A stretch of 64,000 nucleotides of DNA from Mesorhizobium loti. GTDB lineage: Bacteria; Pseudomonadota; Alphaproteobacteria; Rhizobiales; Rhizobiaceae. This document shows, piece by piece, positions 16,533-25,121 of this stretch. The stretch spans positions 6,681,020 through 6,745,019 of the forward strand of contig AP017605.1 of assembly GCA_002356515.1 (NCBI GenBank), written 5' to 3'. The translations under genes and the position numbers were made by a program. The notes below the pieces were generated by a model. That model was not told the DNA's origin. It did no database searches and saw only the letters and a list, made by a program, of their open reading frames with translations. How positions within the stretch are numbered: position 1 is the first letter of the stretch; each line of letters opens with the position of its first letter.

Positions 16533-17464
16533 CAGACGTCCAGCCTCTGCCGCCGCATCAGCGCGAGCAGGCCGACGCTGGCCAGCCCGACGATCAGGAA
16601 CAGCACATAGCCGATTGCCGCGGCATAGCTCATGGCGCCGTCCTGGAAGGCCTTGCTCATCATGTAGGTGAGCACGACTTCGGTGGCGTGGTTCGGGCCG
16701 CCCTTGGTCAGCACATAGACGATGTCGAAGTTGCGCACGAAGGCGCCGGACAGGCCGAGGATGGTGTTGATGAAGACGATCGGCATCATCATCGGCACGG
16801 TGACGTGCCGGAAGCGCTGCAGCGGGCCGGCGCCGTCCATCTTGGCCGATTCATAGAGTTCCGACGGGATCGTCTGCAGCCCCGCCAGATAGATGACGGC
16901 GTGGAAGCCGAGCCATTTCCAGACGTCGACGACGATGATCGAGTAGAGCGCGATGTCGGCATCGCCAAGCCAGGACTGTTTCAGCCCGCCGAGGCCGAAC
17001 AGATCGAGCGCGCCGTTGAGCAGGCCGAACACCGGATTGTAGATCCACGACCAGAGCAGCCCGACCGCGACGAAGGACATCGTCACCGGGATGAAGGCGG
17101 CGGCACGAAAGAAGGCGCGGCCGACCAGCGCCTGGTTGAGCAGCAGCGCCAGCCCGAGGCCGAGCACATTCTTCAGGATGACGACGGCGACGACGAAGAT
17201 CAGATTGTTGCGCAGCGCGCCGAGGAAGATGCGGTCGTGCAAGAGGCGCTGATAGTTGGAGAAGCCTGCCCAGGTCGGATCGGAAAACCCGTCCCAATTG
17301 TGCAGGCTGAGCCAGAAACCGTTGACGAAGGGCCAGAGGTAGAAAAGGCAAAACAGGATCGCGGCGGGCAGGATCATCAAGAAGGCCACCGCACCATCCC
17401 CGGCAAGAAAGCGCCAGGGATCGGAACGGCCAGAAGCAGCAGCCTCTTGTGATCGCGCGGTCAT
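16532..17464 (-). CDS. Sugar ABC importer permease (MalF-type)
   Basis: A 310-residue inner-membrane permease. The hydrophobic segment LMILPAAILFCLFYLWPFV follows a short cytoplasmic tail, and SLHNWDGFSDPTWAGFSNY is the usual periplasmic block. The EAA loop reads YESAKMDGAGPLQRFRHV. ATG 17464 overlaps the isomerase stop by ATGA. The longer upstream frame is antisense-like noise and is not used. It forms the translocation pore with the following permease. Confidence 0.9.
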   Translation of the reverse strand: MTARSQEAAASGRSDPWRFLAGDGAVAFLMILPAAILFCLFYLWPFVNGFWLSLHNWDGFSDPTWAGFSNYQRLLHDRIFLGALRNNLIFVVAVVILKNVLGLGLALLLNQALVGRAFFRAAAFIPVTMSFVAVGLLWSWIYNPVFGLLNGALDLFGLGGLKQSWLGDADIALYSIIVVDVWKWLGFHAVIYLAGLQTIPSELYESAKMDGAGPLQRFRHVTVPMMMPIVFINTILGLSGAFVRNFDIVYVLTKGGPNHATEVVLTYMMSKAFQDGAMSYAAAIGYVLFLIVGLASVGLLALMRRQRLDV

Positions 17465-18399
17465 GCAGCCTTCGCGCTTTGTGGTGTCAGCACCAGCCCG
17501 AGCGTGTCCCTGACATAGGCGATGCTTTCCAGCGTGCTTTGCTCCGCCGTCTTCTTCGACGCATCGAGCTCGATGATGGCGAGACCATCGTAATTTGCCT
17601 CCAGCAGCACGTCGACGATGCCGGCAAGATCGACCACGCCGGCGCCGAGTTCGCAAAAGGCGCCATAGCGATCATAGCCCTTTAGCGCCGGATCCACCCT
17701 GGTGTCCTTGAAATGCATGTAGCGCACGGCCGAGATGTAGGTTCGAACCGCGTCGACCGGATCGGAATTGGTGTGGGCAAGATGCGCCGGATCGATGCAG
17801 AGGCCGGCGAGATCGGTATCGAGCTCATCCATCATGCGGTCGAGCTGGTCGCGGCGCTCGATGAAGGTGTCGAGATGCGGGTGATAGACCGTCTCGATGC
17901 CGAGGTCCTTTGTCCGCCTGCCGATATCTTCGAGCGCGCGGCAAAAGGCGCGATAGTCGTCGGCGGTGTGTGGGCCGGCGATCGCTTCCGAGGGGCCGCC
18001 ACCGAGAACCAGCACGGGTGAGCCGAAACCCTTCAACATCCGGGTCAGCGCCACCAGCACGTCGCGCTCGTACGGCCAGGCGACGGGGTTGGTGAAGATC
18101 GCATTGACGTAGAAGGAGGAGAGCTTGATGCCATGCTCGCTCTGGCCTTCCGAGAGCAGCGCGTAACGCCGCAGAATGTCGGTGTCGGTGGTGACCCCCA
18201 TTGGCGGCTGGTTGCCGAGCTGCATGTATTTGCGGGCGTACTGGTCCGACAGGCTGGTGAAGGCGAGGATCTCGAACCAGCCGAAACCCTGTTCGGCGAG
18301 GAACTTGATGGCCGGCCTGAGCGGCAGGCCGGTCAGGTCCCAGCTGTTCAGGTGATAGCCGATCGAGAAGCGCTGCCGTTCGGCACGGGTTTGCGTCAT
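17461..18399 (-). CDS. Sugar phosphate isomerase/epimerase (xylose isomerase-like TIM barrel)
   Basis: A 312-residue TIM-barrel enzyme of the AP-endonuclease-2/xylose isomerase superfamily, which includes inosose dehydratase IolE and ketose epimerases. Metal-ligand candidates in order are Glu in GIETVYHPHLDTF, Asp/His in CIDPAHLAHT, His in MHFKDTRVD and Glu in AIIELDASK. GGAGA lies eight bases before ATG 18399. It is the second gene of the sugar operon, directly after the binding protein, so it probably isomerises or dehydrates the imported sugar or cyclitol. Confidence 0.87.
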   Translation of the reverse strand: MTQTRAERQRFSIGYHLNSWDLTGLPLRPAIKFLAEQGFGWFEILAFTSLSDQYARKYMQLGNQPPMGVTTDTDILRRYALLSEGQSEHGIKLSSFYVNAIFTNPVAWPYERDVLVALTRMLKGFGSPVLVLGGGPSEAIAGPHTADDYRAFCRALEDIGRRTKDLGIETVYHPHLDTFIERRDQLDRMMDELDTDLAGLCIDPAHLAHTNSDPVDAVRTYISAVRYMHFKDTRVDPALKGYDRYGAFCELGAGVVDLAGIVDVLLEANYDGLAIIELDASKKTAEQSTLESIAYVRDTLGLVLTPQSAKAA

Positions 18400-18493
18400 G
18401 TGGTTTCTCCGATTGATGAGGCTGCCCGAAACGGGCGGCCTCTGTTTGTCGTGCCGCGCGGATCGGCCTGGCTGGATGCGCGCCGGGAAGCGC

Positions 18494-19846
18494 TTACTTC
18501 GGCGGCCAGCTGCCCTGCGCCTTGAGGTCGTCGAAGGTGGTCTGGATCGAGGCGGCGGCATCCTCGGGCGTCGTCGTGCCGCCGACGATGCCGGCGATGG
18601 CCGAGGCCGTGGCTGACGCGACTTCCGATGGCCAGATCCAGTCGAGGAACTTGATGGTGCTCGGGAAGGCTTGCTTGCGCAACTCGACGGCGTAGGCATC
18701 CTCGACCTGCGGCACGCCCTTGATCGAGGCGGCGATCGGCTGCTCGGGGGCAAGATAGAGCGTCGCCACCTCCGGCCGTGTCAGATATTCGATGAACTTG
18801 ACCGCGGCATCGAGTTTTTCGGGCGGGATCGACGAGGCGACGCACATGCCGTTGTCGGCGCCGCCACCATGGCCCGGCGCGCCCGGTGTGCCGTCCATTT
18901 TCGGAAACGCGAAGACGCCCCATTTGAACGCCTTGACGCTGGTCTGCAGCGACGGGATTTCCCAGGTGCCACCATAGTACATGGCGCTCTTGCCGGCGGC
19001 GAAGGCTGCACGCATGCCGTCCTGGTCGACCGAAAGCGAATCCTTGGACAGGATGCCGTCGTCGACCCATTGCTTGATCAGCTTGAAGCCTTCGACATCG
19101 GGCGCGTCGGTGAATTTCGCCGTGCCTTCGAGATTCTTCTGCGTCTTGCCGATGGCATCGCCCGAGGCCTGCGAGAAGGTTTCGAAGTACCACATCGGCC
19201 ACATCACGGTGTTCGAGCCCTGATGCAGCAGCGGGATCACGCCCGCCGTCTTGAACTTCGGCACGGCTGCCTTGAGATCGTCATAGGTCGGCGGAACGGC
19301 GATGCCGAGCTTCTGGAAAAGGTCGACATTGTAGAAAATCGTCGACGTCGAGAGCGTCGAGATCGGCACGCCATAGACCTGGCCGCTGATGGTGAAGGCG
19401 CCCAGCGCTGCGGCGTCGATCCGGTCCTGGAAAGGCTTGATCTTGTCGGTGATCGGCATCACCAGCTTGCGCCGGACATAGGCGCCATTGGTGTAGAAGG
19501 CCGGGCAGGCGATCAGGTCCATTTCCTGGTTCGCAAGCTTGGCGGTCATCAGGCGCTGGATCGAATCGGTCTGCGGCCCCTGGGCATCCCACTCGACAGC
19601 GGTGACGTCGGGATTGGCCTTGAGGAAGCCGTCGATGACCTGCTGCTGGATTTTCTTCTGCTCGTCCGGCGCTTGGCGCGGCGCGAGTTCGTCAAGCGCC
19701 GAGCCGCCGAAAACCTTGAGCGTGATCCCGTCGGCATGGCTGACGCCAGGCAGTGTGATCAGGCCGAGGCCTAGCAGTACGGTGGCAAGGATGGAGCTGG
19801 CGGGGCTTTGTTTGGAACGATGGGTCACTCTCTGCTGAACGGGCAT
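18494..19846 (-). CDS. Extracellular sugar-binding protein (family 1) of ABC importer
   Basis: A 450-residue periplasmic receptor. The signal peptide extends to about residue 38 (hydrophobic core ILATVLLGLGLITL, cleavage near SHADG). Family-1 features include GAYVRRKLVMPITDKIKPF, GVPISTLSTSTIFYN, AAFAAGKSAMYYGGTWEIP and the C-terminal FIEYLTRPEVATLYL. The start is ATG 19846 with AAAGGAG seven bases upstream; a longer frame to 19891 has no ribosome-binding site. It is the first gene of the leftward sugar operon and carries the shared operator in its promoter. Ligand specificity is not readable. Confidence 0.9.
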   Translation of the reverse strand: MPVQQRVTHRSKQSPASSILATVLLGLGLITLPGVSHADGITLKVFGGSALDELAPRQAPDEQKKIQQQVIDGFLKANPDVTAVEWDAQGPQTDSIQRLMTAKLANQEMDLIACPAFYTNGAYVRRKLVMPITDKIKPFQDRIDAAALGAFTISGQVYGVPISTLSTSTIFYNVDLFQKLGIAVPPTYDDLKAAVPKFKTAGVIPLLHQGSNTVMWPMWYFETFSQASGDAIGKTQKNLEGTAKFTDAPDVEGFKLIKQWVDDGILSKDSLSVDQDGMRAAFAAGKSAMYYGGTWEIPSLQTSVKAFKWGVFAFPKMDGTPGAPGHGGGADNGMCVASSIPPEKLDAAVKFIEYLTRPEVATLYLAPEQPIAASIKGVPQVEDAYAVELRKQAFPSTIKFLDWIWPSEVASATASAIAGIVGGTTTPEDAAASIQTTFDDLKAQGSWPPK

Positions 19847-19894
19847 CTGGCTTCTCCTTTCGCCAATGCCGAGGGGCAACCTCGGGACCAAGAT

Positions 19895-19940
19895 CGTTGA
19901 TGGTCATATGATCTTGGTCGCCTGTTATGATTTTTGTCAA
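19895..19940 (-). promoter_or_regulatory. Promoter and shared operator of the sugar importer operon
   Basis: On the minus strand TTGACA (19940-19935) is followed 23 bases later by TCATATGACCATCAACG (19911 down to 19895). That 17-mer is identical to the one in the nucleoside-importer promoter 11 kb away. The -10 is less clear, near AAGATC. The rest of 19941-20161, up to the stop of the next gene, shows no coding sequence. Confidence 0.7.
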
Positions 19941-20161
19941 TCGGCAAGTGTGCCTATAATTTGATCCGTCTCGTGGGTGCTTTGCGGACGTGAAAATGGC
20001 TCCTCGCGTCCGGACGTGAGGCGGCCTCGGGAGCAAAACCGCTGGCCGCCCCACCCCGTCGAGAGGCGATGAGGCCGAAGCGTCGAGTTCCTGCAATGGG
20101 TGCCTATTTCGATGAAGCCGTTGCGGCCTCACGCGCCGTCAGGCTCGGCGGGCTCTTCGTG

Positions 20162-21454
20162 TCAGAGGCCGAACCGGTCTTTCAGTCGCCCCGAAAGGAT
20201 CGCTGCCTTCACCCCGAGCGGCCAGAAGCGGTGAAACCGGATTGGCTTGAGCGGCGATATCTGCATGGGGAACGGCGACGTCTCGTCGCCGCGCAGGCGC
20301 TGCGCCAAGGCAGCGCCCATTGCCGAGGCCATGGCGACGCCACGGCCATTGTAGCCAAGGCAGATCAAGACGCCGTCTTCCGGCTCGTGAATGTGCAGGA
20401 GATGGTCCTTGGTGATCGCAACCCGGCCGTTCCAGCCATGTGTCCAGCGTGTTCCCGCAAGTGCTGGCCAGAGCCGCAGCGCATAGTCGGTGAGGTAACG
20501 GATGGCGGAAGCATCGCCGATCGGTTTCATCGGCCCCCGACCGCCCATGAGCAGACGCCTCTGGGCGTCGATGCGGTAGTACACGGTGATGTTGCCGGCT
20601 TCGTAGAGGACGGGCCTTTCCGGGAGAATTACGGCTGCGGCCGCCGGCGACAGCGGTTCGGTTGCCGCGATCGCGCTGAACACCGGAACCAGCGACTGCT
20701 CCAGGCCCGGCCACAGGGTTCCGGTATAGCCGTTGGTCGCGACAAGCGCTTTCTCGGCGCTGACGGAGCCGTTCGCGGTTTTGAGGATCCAACGTCCGGC
20801 CTCCCGCTTCAGCGAAAGCACTTTGCTGCCGCCGAATATCCGTGCACCGGCGTTTTGCGCGGCGGCTGCCAGGCCGATTGTATATTTCAAGGGGTGGAGG
20901 TCGCCGCCGCGGGCGTCGAACATGCCGGATATGTATCTGTCCGTTCCGGTACGCGCTGCCATCGCCTGGGCGTCCAGCAGGCTGACCGGCATTCCCCGCC
21001 GTTCGCATTGCGCGGCGGTGGTCCGCACCGCGGCTTCCGGCTTCGGCCGGATCGCCGCGCGTATCGTGCCGTTCTGCCGGGCATCGCAGGCGATCGACAG
21101 GCGCTTGATGAGGCCGAAGGTGAAATCCGGCGCGCCATAGGAGAAATCGATCATCCGCGGCCCAAGCTCGGGGCCGAACATCGCCTCGATCGTGTCGGGA
21201 TCGTATTTAAGCCCGGGATTGACCTGGCCGCCATTCCGGCCCGACGCGCCCCAACCCGGCTGCTGGGCCTCGAGCACGGCAACATCGTCGCCGGCTTCCG
21301 CCAGATGCAAGGCTGTGGAAAGGCCAGTGAAGCCGCCGCCAACAATGGCGACCCTTGCCCGCTGCGCGCCAGCCAGGGCAGGGTATTTGCCTGTGTCGCC
21401 GGCCGTTTCGCGGTAGAGACTCCGGGGCGGGCTGCTTTCGAGCATACTAGACAT
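20162..21454 (-). CDS. FAD-dependent amine oxidoreductase (DAO family, PuuB-like)
   Basis: A 430-residue flavoprotein of the D-amino-acid oxidase/glycine oxidase superfamily. The FAD-binding motif VAIVGGGFTGLSTALHLAEAG starts near residue 35, and WGASGRNGGQVNPGL is typical of gamma-glutamylputrescine oxidoreductase-like members. The C-terminal CLGYNGRGVAMASAMG completes the FAD site. ATG 21454 is used; TTG 21460 is also possible and neither has a clear ribosome-binding site. It lies 157 bp downstream of the HisC-like aminotransferase on the same strand. Oxidative deamination of an amine or amino acid is expected; the substrate is unknown. Confidence 0.86.
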   Translation of the reverse strand: MSSMLESSPPRSLYRETAGDTGKYPALAGAQRARVAIVGGGFTGLSTALHLAEAGDDVAVLEAQQPGWGASGRNGGQVNPGLKYDPDTIEAMFGPELGPRMIDFSYGAPDFTFGLIKRLSIACDARQNGTIRAAIRPKPEAAVRTTAAQCERRGMPVSLLDAQAMAARTGTDRYISGMFDARGGDLHPLKYTIGLAAAAQNAGARIFGGSKVLSLKREAGRWILKTANGSVSAEKALVATNGYTGTLWPGLEQSLVPVFSAIAATEPLSPAAAAVILPERPVLYEAGNITVYYRIDAQRRLLMGGRGPMKPIGDASAIRYLTDYALRLWPALAGTRWTHGWNGRVAITKDHLLHIHEPEDGVLICLGYNGRGVAMASAMGAALAQRLRGDETSPFPMQISPLKPIRFHRFWPLGVKAAILSGRLKDRFGL

Positions 21455-21611
21455 CGTCAAAGTGACCGGAAGGGACGCAGGTCAGAGAGGCTGGGTGGAA
21501 GCATTGAACGAAAGATGATGTGCCACCTGCGAGAAACTCCATGAGGGAACGACAGACCGTCCAATATCGTGCCCGGTGCGCGCCAGGCAATTCAGCATGG
21601 CTTTCGGGAAA

Positions 21612-22715
21612 TCACAACAGCTGCGACAGCGCCGCCATGAAGTGGTCGTTCTCCGATGGCGAGCCGATGCTGACACGCACATAGCTGTCGAAGCCCTCCT
21701 GCTTCCAGGGTTTGACAATGACGCCTTCGCGCAGCAGGCGCTCGGCGAAGGCGGAGGCATCGTGCCGACAGTTGAAGAACAGGAAGTTGCCTCGTGAAGG
21801 GGCGACTTCGAGGTCTTTGCTCCTGAGAAAGCTCTCGACACGTGTTCTTTCCGCCTTGGCCAGCGCCACGACCTTGGCAAGATGTTCCTCATCCGCGAGC
21901 GCCGCCAAGGCTGCCGCCTGCGCCATGCCATTGGCGTTGAACGGCGTGCGCACCCGGTCGAGCAGCGCGCGCAATTCCGGATCACCGACGATGCCGAAGC
22001 CGATCCGTAAGCCGGCAAGCCCGAACGCCTTGGAAAATGTCCGCAGCACGATCCACGGCTGGTCGCGTCTGCCGAGATAGGGCAGGGACGAGGCGTAGTC
22101 GTCGCCCTCGGCATATTCGGCATAGGCTTCGTCGACGACAACAAGCGTTTCGTCGCTGGCGGCATCCAGAACCTTCGACAGATCGCTGGCGGAGAGCCAA
22201 CTGCCGACGGGGTTCATCGGGTTGGAGAACAGCAGCATGCGCGGCCGCTCGCGCACCGCCTCGATCAGGGCGTCGACGTTGATTGTGAGGTCGTTGTTGA
22301 CGGCCACACGCTTGACGCGCGCGCCCATCAGCGTCGCATAGTCCTCGTGCAGCGGGAACGACGGATAAAGCGTGACGACGGTATCGCCGGGCCGCAGCAC
22401 GGCGCGGCTGATGACGGAGAGGAGGTCCTCCGACCCATTGCCGAGGATGATTTGGTCCTCGCTGAAGTCGTATCTGGCGGCGATGGCCTGGCGCAGTTCG
22501 CGCCCGGCCGGATCCGGATAGAGCCGGAACATCTCGGCGCCGGCCTGCATCATCGTGGCGAGCGTCGGGCTCGGGCCAAGCGGGTTTTCATTCGAACCCA
22601 GCTTGGCGATCCGGACTGGAGCGTATCGCTGCATGACCTCGGCGATGGTCAGTCCGGAATTGTAAGGCGACAGGCGCGTGACCTCGGTTCGGACCATGTC
22701 TGAAGCTTTCGACAC
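21612..22715 (-). CDS. HisC-like PLP aminotransferase (class I/II)
   Basis: A 367-residue fold-type I aminotransferase resembling histidinol-phosphate aminotransferase. LGSNENPLGPSP opens the domain, VVDEAYAEY and FSNPMNPVGSWL bind PLP, and the Schiff-base Lys is in TFSKAFGLAGLRIGF. The GTG start at 22715 is supported by AAAGGAG seven bases upstream. It sits next to a HisD-like gene and not in a histidine biosynthesis operon, and shares a divergent promoter region with a paired-repeat operator. A catabolic role on an amino alcohol or amino sulfonate is more likely than histidine synthesis. Confidence 0.85.
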   Translation of the reverse strand: MSKASDMVRTEVTRLSPYNSGLTIAEVMQRYAPVRIAKLGSNENPLGPSPTLATMMQAGAEMFRLYPDPAGRELRQAIAARYDFSEDQIILGNGSEDLLSVISRAVLRPGDTVVTLYPSFPLHEDYATLMGARVKRVAVNNDLTINVDALIEAVRERPRMLLFSNPMNPVGSWLSASDLSKVLDAASDETLVVVDEAYAEYAEGDDYASSLPYLGRRDQPWIVLRTFSKAFGLAGLRIGFGIVGDPELRALLDRVRTPFNANGMAQAAALAALADEEHLAKVVALAKAERTRVESFLRSKDLEVAPSRGNFLFFNCRHDASAFAERLLREGVIVKPWKQEGFDSYVRVSIGSPSENDHFMAALSQLL

Positions 22716-22866
22716 GAGCGGGCTCCTTTGCTGTTGGCCAAGCGACTTCCGTCTTCGGCCGGGTTCTCAAACACCGGGTTTCGCTGCATCGTCCTGGGGC
22801 GAGCCAGGTCGCCGACGGGCGCGCCGGTGAAGCGAATTTTGTCAGGAGTAGCGTAGCCGAAACTGT

Positions 22867-22885
22867 TTGTATATGCTTGTATATG
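22867..22885. promoter_or_regulatory. Paired TTGTATATG half-sites in the hisC-like/SDR divergent promoter region
   Basis: TTGTATATG occurs at 22867-22875 and again at 22877-22885, spaced by exactly ten bases, one helical turn. It lies between divergent genes starting at 22715 and 22934. A near copy is at 26979-26997 before the TauA-like gene. HutC/GntR-family operators are known to be TGTATA-type, so the HutC-like protein at 26185 is the likely ligand. The rest of 22716-22933 shows no gene. Confidence 0.65.
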
Positions 22886-22933
22886 TAACCTGATCTGATA
22901 GTCTCGGTAACCGACACCGGCAAGGAGGATTAC

Positions 22934-23707
22934 ATGCGCAATGCTTCTCTGTTCGATCTTGCCGGCAGAAAAGCGCTTGTCACCGGTGCCAGCCGCGGCA
23001 TCGGCCGCAGCATCGCCGAGGCGCTGAGCGCGGCCGGTGCCGACGTCGCGGTCACCGCGCGCAGCCTGGCCTCGCTGGAGGAGACGACAGCGGCGATCCG
23101 CGCGGCCGGCGGGGTTGCGCATGCGGTTGCCCTCGACGTCACCGATGTCGGCCGCTGCCGGACAGCCACCGCCGAGGCAGCCGGCCTGCTCGGCGGTCTC
23201 GACATCCTCGTCAACAATGCCGGGATGGAAGAGGTCCGGCCTTCGCTCGATGTCGACGAGGCGCTGTGGGACCGGATCGTCGATACCAATCTCAAGGGCG
23301 CGTTCTTCTGCGCCCAGGCTGCGGCACGGCAGATGCGCGACGCCGGGCGTGGCGGCGCCATCATCAATCTCTGCTCGCTGACTTCAGAAGTCGGTATTCC
23401 GACCGCCGTGCCCTACGGCTCGTCGAAGTCGGGCCTGCTCGGCATGACCCGGGCGCTGGCGGCGGAGTGGGCCGATCTCGGCATCAGGGTCAACGCCATC
23501 GCCCCGGGCTACTTCCGGACGGCGATGACCGATGTGTTCTACAGCAACGAGGCTTGGCAGCAGTCCATGCTCGCCAAGATCCCGCAGCACCGTTTCGGCG
23601 ATCTCGGCGACCTGCATGGCGTTGCCGTGTTCCTCGCCTCGGATGCGGCGGCCTACATCACCGGCCAGTCCATTCCGGTGGATGGCGGCTTCCTGGCATC
23701 GATTTGA
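22934..23707 (+). CDS. Short-chain dehydrogenase/reductase (SDR)
   Basis: A 257-residue classical SDR. The cofactor motif is VTGASRGIGRSIAEAL, followed by NNAG in LVNNAGMEE, the catalytic Ser in NLCSLTSEVG and Tyr/Lys in PYGSSKSGLLG. An Arg after strand 2 (TARSLAS) allows NADP. AAGGAGG lies six bases before ATG 22934. It begins a rightward operon with the HisD-family dehydrogenase, a zinc-type dehydrogenase and the HutC-like regulator. In dihydroxypropanesulfonate catabolism three dehydrogenases of different families (HpsO, HpsP, HpsN) act together; this SDR would fit HpsO, which is only inference. Confidence 0.87.
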   Translation: MRNASLFDLAGRKALVTGASRGIGRSIAEALSAAGADVAVTARSLASLEETTAAIRAAGGVAHAVALDVTDVGRCRTATAEAAGLLGGLDILVNNAGMEEVRPSLDVDEALWDRIVDTNLKGAFFCAQAAARQMRDAGRGGAIINLCSLTSEVGIPTAVPYGSSKSGLLGMTRALAAEWADLGIRVNAIAPGYFRTAMTDVFYSNEAWQQSMLAKIPQHRFGDLGDLHGVAVFLASDAAAYITGQSIPVDGGFLASI

Positions 23708-23789
23708 GGCGGCTTGCTACAGGTTCGAAATCAAAGTCTTCCGCACTGTGACCGGTCGGCACATTGCGTTCCAACAAAGAGGAATACCC

Positions 23790-25112
23790 ATGTCCGACAT
23801 CAGCTTCCACGATCTGTCATCCCTCGATGCCAACCAACGGGCCGGCCTGCTGAAACGCGCCGAGAGCGATCTGTCGGTCTTCGTCGAAAAGGTCCGCCCG
23901 ATCATCCAGGCCGTCAAGGACGAGGGCGACGCTGCGCTGATCCGCTTTGCCAGGGAACTTGACAAGGCCAACGTCGCCGAAGGCGGGCTGAAGGTCTCGG
24001 AAGCGGAGTTCGACGCGGCCTTCGACAAGGTCGAGAAGGATGTCGTGGAAAGCATCAGCTTCGGCATCGACAACATCAGGCGTTTCCATGAGGAGCAGAA
24101 GCCGGAAACGATGTGGCTCAAGGAGGTCCGCCCGGGCGCCTATGCCGGCGACCGGTATACGCCGATCGCTTCGGTCGCGCTTTATGTGCCGCGCGGCAAG
24201 GGCGCGTTCCCGTCGGTGACGATGATGACGTCGGTTCCGGCAGTCATTGCCGGGGTGCCGCAGATCGCCATCGTGACGCCGCCGACATCGGACGGTTCGG
24301 TGGATGCGGCGACCCTGGTCGCCGCGCGCCTCGCCGGCGTGCACACCGTCTACAAATGCGGCGGCGCCCAGGCCGTCGCCGCCGTCGCCTATGGCACCGA
24401 AACGGTGAAGCCCGCGCTCAAAATCGTCGGCCCAGGGAGCCCTTGGGTGGTGGCGGCCAAAAGTGTGCTGTCGTCGATCATCAACACCGGTCTTCCGGCC
24501 GGTCCGTCGGAAGCCATCATCTTTGCCGATGACAGCGTTGACGGCGGCCTTGCCGCGCTCGACCTTTTGATCGAGGCCGAGCACGGGCCGGATTCCTCGG
24601 CCTATCTGGTGACGCACAGCCGCAAGGTCGCCGAGGCTGCAGTTGCCGCACTCCCGGAGCACTGGTCGCGGATGACCGAACAGCGCGTGGAATTCTCGCG
24701 CGCGGTGCTGACGGGAAAACGCGGCGGCATCGTGCTGACCGCATCGCTGGAAGACAGCTACCGCTTCATCAACGACTATGCGCCCGAACATCTGGAAATC
24801 CTGTCGAAGGAGCCGTTCGCGCATCTCGGACACATCACCGAGGCCGCCGAGATCCTCATGGGCCCGCACACGCCGGTGACGCTTGCCAACTTCGTCCTTG
24901 GGCCCAACGCCGTGCTGCCGACCAGCCGCTGGGCACGCACCTATGGACCGCTTTCGGTGACGGATTTCGTCAAGCGCTCGTCGGTCGGCTATGTCACCTC
25001 GGCGGCCTATCCGGAACTGGCGAAACATGCCCGCAGGCTTGCCCGCTATGAGGGCTTCAGCTCGCATGAGAACGCGGTCTCGGAGATCCGCGACGGCTAT
25101 CTCGCCGGCTGA
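23790..25112 (+). CDS. HisD-family dehydrogenase (HpsN-like), altered zinc ligands
   Basis: A 440-residue NAD-dependent four-electron dehydrogenase of the histidinol dehydrogenase family. Family blocks: VALYVPRGKGAFPS, KCGGAQAVAAVAYG, GLPAGPSEAIIFAD and the catalytic Glu-His in NDYAPEHLEIL. Compared with true HisD, the zinc-ligand motif QAEH reads EAEH, GDYASG reads ANFVLG (Asp to Asn), while the final His in GFSSHENAV is kept. These changes, and the non-biosynthetic neighbourhood, argue against histidine synthesis. Sulfopropanediol 3-dehydrogenase HpsN is the best-known catabolic member and a TauABC-type importer follows, so a C3-sulfonate substrate is plausible. GAGGAA lies six bases before ATG. 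Confidence 0.82.
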   Translation: MSDISFHDLSSLDANQRAGLLKRAESDLSVFVEKVRPIIQAVKDEGDAALIRFARELDKANVAEGGLKVSEAEFDAAFDKVEKDVVESISFGIDNIRRFHEEQKPETMWLKEVRPGAYAGDRYTPIASVALYVPRGKGAFPSVTMMTSVPAVIAGVPQIAIVTPPTSDGSVDAATLVAARLAGVHTVYKCGGAQAVAAVAYGTETVKPALKIVGPGSPWVVAAKSVLSSIINTGLPAGPSEAIIFADDSVDGGLAALDLLIEAEHGPDSSAYLVTHSRKVAEAAVAALPEHWSRMTEQRVEFSRAVLTGKRGGIVLTASLEDSYRFINDYAPEHLEILSKEPFAHLGHITEAAEILMGPHTPVTLANFVLGPNAVLPTSRWARTYGPLSVTDFVKRSSVGYVTSAAYPELAKHARRLARYEGFSSHENAVSEIRDGYLAG

Positions 25113-25121
25113 ACGGAGACG

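Noticed and set aside
23790..25112. Annotation as biosynthetic histidinol dehydrogenase hisD
   Set aside because: Two zinc-ligand positions are changed (QAEH to EAEH, Asp to Asn), and the neighbours are catabolic with a HutC-type regulator.
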